Origin: an uncultured Bacteroidota bacterium
GTDB taxonomy: Bacteria > Bacteroidota > Bacteroidia > Bacteroidales > SZUA-534
Assembly (NCBI GenBank): GCA_937899145.1
Contig: CALBPW010000155.1
Span: 1-7,331, forward strand
Direction of reading: 5' to 3'
DNA: 7,331 bases
Made by a program: the position numbers and the translations under genes. Below, one piece after another: positions 5,014 through 7,331 of the stretch. How positions within the stretch are numbered: position 1 is the stretch's first letter; each line of letters starts with the position of its first letter. A model generated the notes under the pieces. It saw only the letters and a program-made list of their open reading frames with translations. It ran no database searches and was not told the DNA's origin.

Positions 5014-6654
5014 ATGGAGCAGAATCAGATAATCGGCAACCGTTACCAACTGAAGCAGCACATTGGCCGTGGCTCGTTTGGCGAGGTGTGGCTTGCTGCC
5101 GACACCTTTCTCGGACACGATGTGGCTCTGAAGTTCTACGTTGCAATGGACGGCAACGGATGCAGCGAGTTTCGCAAGGAATACAGCAAGGTGGCACATT
5201 TGCATCACGATAATTTGCTGACACCATCGTACTACGACGAGTGGGACGGACACCCCTATCTTGTGTTGGAATACTGCCCAGTGAGTGCTACCGCCCAAAT
5301 AGGCAGGATTGACGAGCGGCAGTTGTGGCACTTTATTGCCGATGTGGCAGCCGGGCTTGCCTATATGCACGACAGCAAGCCAACGCTTGTTCATCAGGAT
5401 ATCAAACCGGCCAACATTCTTCAGAAATCCGACGGCCACTATGCCATAACCGATTTCGGCATTAGCGTAAGCCTGCGCAGCACAATGCTGAGGCAGTCGG
5501 GGCGCGAGGTGTCGGGTTCGGTTGGCGGCAGCATACCATATATGGGACCGGAACTGTTTGAGGCAAAGCCTGTGCCCATTATGGCAAGCGATGTCTGGGC
5601 TTTGGGTGTAACCATCTACGAGATGGCCACAGGCGACTTGCCATTTATGGGACAAGGCGGCATAATGCTGAAAAACGGAGCGGAAATGCCCATATTAGAA
5701 GGCTTCAGCACCCAACTGAACAACCTTATGCAAAACTGCTTGGCTAAAGAAACTTGGAACAGACCAACGGCTGCTGAGATTTTGGAAGATATAAATCCTT
5801 GCGAGCCTGCAGCCTACGCCCCAACGCGACGCGAAGCACCAGTGGTTCAACCAACGGAAAACCAAACCCCTAATCTGAAATTCAGCACCGATGTCGATTG
5901 TAAAATTTATGTTGACGATGAGCCGATGGCAGAAGCACACGTTGGGCGCATAACAAAATTGCCATTGCGGCAAGGCGAGTATCTAATGCGGTTTGTCAGT
6001 CTTAAAAACGAAGCCGACAGTTATTCGGTAAACATTACAATGCCTAATGCCGACAAGATGTTTGAAATCAGGCTAAAGGAGATAGAGACCGAACGCGAAG
6101 CGGCGGAGCAGAAAGAGCGTCAAATGGAAGAAGAACAAAATTCTTTGAATAGATGGTTGGAGATGGTGTATGTTGAGGGTGGAACATTTTGGATGGGTGC
6201 TCACAGCAAAAAAAGGTTTGTCGGTTTTCTGCGACGCGAACCCGATACCACAATTCCAAATTATGATGAATGTGCGGAAATGGATGAAGACCCTGTACAC
6301 CAAGTTTCTTTAAGCAGTTTCAGAATTGGCAAGACTCAGGTTACGCAAGGCCTATGGCGCGCCGTTATGGGCAGCAACCCAAGCAGTTTCAAAAAAGGCG
6401 ACAATTATCCTGTGGAAAATGTCAGCTGGAACGATTGCCAAGAGTTTATCCGCAAGCTGAACCAGAAGACAGGCAAGCGCTTCCGCTTGCCTACCGAGGC
6501 TGAGTGGGAGTATGCCGCACGCGGAAAGGCCGGCAACGAGTTCCCCTGGGAGAACGAGAGCGTGAAGAGCGGAGAGGGAAGCGTGAAGATCAGAAACACG
6601 GGTTTGTCTTCATCTGCTTTCTTTCGCACAGAGGAAAACGAGGTGATTATTTGA
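5014..6654 (+). CDS. Hanks-type Ser/Thr kinase with PEGA-like segment and incomplete FGE-sulfatase domain
   Basis: Kinase domain at about residues 5-262: glycine loop GRGSFGEVW (18-26), catalytic Lys40 (VALKF), helix-C Glu56, catalytic loop HQDIKPANIL (H127, D129, K131, N134), DFG 147-149, YMGPE (176-180) in place of APE, and D193 and R250 conserved. The loop has HQD instead of HRD, so this is a non-RD kinase. After a Pro/Thr-rich linker comes a beta-rich segment (about 288-355, KIYVDDEPM..., PEGA-like). A charged coiled coil (354-382) follows, then an FGE-sulfatase (SUMF1, C-type-lectin-like) domain from 384: VYVEGGTFWMGA, EDPVHQVSLSSFRIGKTQVTQ, PVENVSWND and RLPTEAEWEYAARG. FGE domains usually run over 200 residues and end with motifs such as GNVWEW and RGGSW. 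This one has about 130, and those motifs are absent. The final about 30 residues do not fit the family, and the sequence beyond is phage-like, so the C-terminus and stop are probably not native. No membrane helix is seen. It starts 2 bases after the phosphatase stop. Confidence 0.9.
   Translation: MEQNQIIGNRYQLKQHIGRGSFGEVWLAADTFLGHDVALKFYVAMDGNGCSEFRKEYSKVAHLHHDNLLTPSYYDEWDGHPYLVLEYCPVSATAQIGRIDERQLWHFIADVAAGLAYMHDSKPTLVHQDIKPANILQKSDGHYAITDFGISVSLRSTMLRQSGREVSGSVGGSIPYMGPELFEAKPVPIMASDVWALGVTIYEMATGDLPFMGQGGIMLKNGAEMPILEGFSTQLNNLMQNCLAKETWNRPTAAEILEDINPCEPAAYAPTRREAPVVQPTENQTPNLKFSTDVDCKIYVDDEPMAEAHVGRITKLPLRQGEYLMRFVSLKNEADSYSVNITMPNADKMFEIRLKEIETEREAAEQKERQMEEEQNSLNRWLEMVYVEGGTFWMGAHSKKRFVGFLRREPDTTIPNYDECAEMDEDPVHQVSLSSFRIGKTQVTQGLWRAVMGSNPSSFKKGDNYPVENVSWNDCQEFIRKLNQKTGKRFRLPTEAEWEYAARGKAGNEFPWENESVKSGEGSVKIRNTGLSSSAFFRTEENEVII
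6471..6492. repeat. Perfect 9-bp inverted repeat with 4-base loop
   Basis: AGGCAAGCG at 6471-6479 and its exact reverse complement CGCTTGCCT at 6484-6492 flank CTTC. It lies within the codons for GKRFRLP, a conserved stretch of the FGE domain, so codon choice alone may explain it. There is no downstream T-run and it is not a terminator. It is noted because it sits shortly upstream of the suspected join. Confidence 0.7.
6515..6650. other. Probable junction between Bacteroidota chromosome and Firmicutes-phage-like sequence
   Basis: The FGE domain is recognisable up to about base 6550 (EYAARGKAGNEFPWENE). After that the translation no longer follows the family and ends at TGA 6652-6654, overlapping the start of a DUF2213 phage gene. 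G/C counts per 60 bases change abruptly: 22 (6121-6180), 32 (6421-6480), 39 (6481-6540), 34 (6541-6600), 25 (6601-6660), 40 (6661-6720). A 10-base direct repeat, agcgtgaaga, occurs at 6559-6568 and 6580-6589 (period 21). The exact breakpoint cannot be fixed by eye. The tail encoding AFFRTEENEVII may be the end of the phage gene that normally precedes DUF2213, because its stop overlaps the next start as in tightly packed phage modules. Confidence 0.7.
6641..6646 (+). promoter_or_regulatory. Shine-Dalgarno AGGTGA for the DUF2213 gene
   Basis: AGGTGA lies 4 bases before TTG at 6651 and supports that start. It contrasts with the six upstream genes, whose start regions are AT-rich and lack a Shine-Dalgarno, and so supports a different origin of the right end. 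Confidence 0.6.
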
Positions 6655-7331
6655 TCGAGAGCAAGACAGAGACGCGGGTGCTGCGGATGGACAGCGTGCC
6701 GCTGGAGCAGACGGGGTACACCAGCGAGGGGTATTGGATGGATAAGCCCATTGTGACCTCCACAGGGGTGTTCTGTTATCCCCGGAGCGACGGGACTGTC
6801 CGGCGGGAGCTTCGGCTGCCGGAGGAGGTGTTCTGCCCGGAGAGTCTGGAGTCCTACCGGGGAAAGCCCATCGTTCTGACCCATGACGCGGGGCTGATCT
6901 GCCGGGACAACGTCTCGGAGCACGCCATCGGTGTGATCCTGTCTGACGGCATTCCCAGCGGGGAGGACCTGCGGGCGGAGATCGTCATTCACGACACAAA
7001 GGAGCTGGAGAACAGCCCCCTGCGGGAGCTGTCTCTGGGCTACGAGCTGGATCTGGAGGAGACGCCGGGGGTCTATCACGGGGAGCGGTACGACGCCATT
7101 CAGCGGAACATCCGAATCAACCATCTGGCCCTGGTCCGGGAGGCCCGGGCAGGGGAGCAGGCCAGGCTGAATCTGGACGGGGACGGCGCGGCCATAGGGC
7201 GGAAGCTCCTGCCGGAGAAGCTGGAGGAACCTGAGAAATCCTCCAAGCCGGAGCCGGAAGCGCCGGAAGAGTCGGATATCGGCTTCTTCGGCGGCGGGGG
7301 CGGCGCGATTCCCTTTGAGATGTACGATCTC
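6651..7331 (+). CDS. DUF2213 phage head-module protein, C-terminus outside window
   Basis: An open frame of 227 codons runs from TTG 6651 to the right edge without a stop; in-frame alternatives are GTG 6678 and ATG 6687. TTG is chosen because of the AGGTGA just upstream and because the start overlaps the previous stop (TTGA). The family is recognised from VLRMDSVPLEQTGYTSEG, then TSTGVFCYP.SDGTVRRELR, LPEEVFCPESLES, GKPIVLTHDAG, NVSEHAIGVI, LRELSLGYELDLEE, and RINHLALVREARAG at about 160-175. This is the usual order for DUF2213 proteins, which are encoded between portal/minor-head and capsid genes in many tailed phages and prophages of Firmicutes. The ELSLGY and NHLALV elements recall prohead proteases, and a capsid-maturation protease role is possible but not shown. 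A Glu/Pro-rich linker (about 190-210) and a Gly run (GFFGGGGGA) follow, perhaps leading to a scaffold-like C-terminal part. Its GC-rich composition and codon use differ from all other genes here. It has no functional link to the kinase cassette. Confidence 0.8.
   Translation, partial: MIESKTETRVLRMDSVPLEQTGYTSEGYWMDKPIVTSTGVFCYPRSDGTVRRELRLPEEVFCPESLESYRGKPIVLTHDAGLICRDNVSEHAIGVILSDGIPSGEDLRAEIVIHDTKELENSPLRELSLGYELDLEETPGVYHGERYDAIQRNIRINHLALVREARAGEQARLNLDGDGAAIGRKLLPEKLEEPEKSSKPEPEAPEESDIGFFGGGGGAIPFEMYDL

Noticed and set aside
4843..5655. Minus-strand ORF of 270 codons over the PP2C tail and kinase
   Set aside because: It is antisense to clear PP2C and kinase motifs, its product is rich in His, Cys, Trp and Arg with no domain, and it has no start context; it is a shadow frame.
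6471..6492. Intrinsic terminator
   Set aside because: The stem is followed by coding sequence with no T-run and lies within a conserved domain.
6160..6650. Diversity-generating retroelement variable region in the FGE-fold domain
   Set aside because: FGE/C-type-lectin folds are known DGR targets, but no reverse transcriptase or template repeat is visible and the usual variable C-terminal part is missing.
6405..7124. Minus-strand ORF of 239 codons across the junction
   Set aside because: It spans two sequences of different origin and opposes both the FGE and DUF2213 frames; its length follows from the GC-rich right end.
6651..7331. Real prophage integrated into the kinase gene
   Set aside because: DUF2213 is an internal head-module gene and not an end gene; no integrase, attachment-site repeat or transposase is visible, and the composition suggests a different phylum.

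Overview
The window has two parts that probably do not belong to the same genome. Bases 1 to about 6520 look like a Bacteroidota (probably Bacteroidales) chromosome. The six genes there are tightly packed and all on the plus strand. None has a convincing Shine-Dalgarno sequence, and the starts sit in AT-rich leaders, as is usual in that phylum. Composition is moderate; for example, bases 5881-5940 hold 27 G/C out of 60. From about 6651 to the right edge the sequence is GC-rich (7021-7080 holds 39 G/C out of 60), uses different codons, and encodes a DUF2213-type tailed-phage head-module protein with a clear AGGTGA ribosome binding site, as in phages of Clostridia-like Firmicutes. The join lies inside or just after a sulfatase-modifying-factor domain that stops early. 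An assembly chimera is the simplest explanation.

Layout: (1) 1-318, C-terminal part of a TetR-type repressor cut by the window edge; (2) 339-1115, an FHA-domain protein with a DUF2628-like membrane region; (3) 1134-2696, an FHA domain, one membrane helix, a coiled coil and a trypsin-like serine protease; (4) 2709-3563, an unrecognised protein with a signal peptide; (5) 3566-5011, a PP2C phosphatase with a membrane helix and a long polar tail; (6) 5014-6654, a Hanks-type Ser/Thr kinase with a PEGA-like segment, a coiled coil and an incomplete FGE-sulfatase (SUMF1) domain; (7) 6651-7331, the DUF2213 phage protein, open at the right edge.

Genes 2-6 form a compact cassette with gaps of 18, 12, 2 and 2 bases. 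It has a writer (kinase), an eraser (PP2C) and two phosphothreonine readers (FHA). One reader is joined through the membrane to a predicted periplasmic protease. The inferred model is a cytoplasmic phosphorylation switch that controls an extracytoplasmic protease, with the secreted protein of gene 4 as a candidate partner or substrate. The individual families are well known. This combination, especially FHA-TM-coiled-coil-protease beside kinase-FGE and a membrane-anchored PP2C, is the most interesting content. No RNA genes, CRISPR arrays, insertion sequences or clear terminators were seen, and no stretch over 300 bases lacks a gene.
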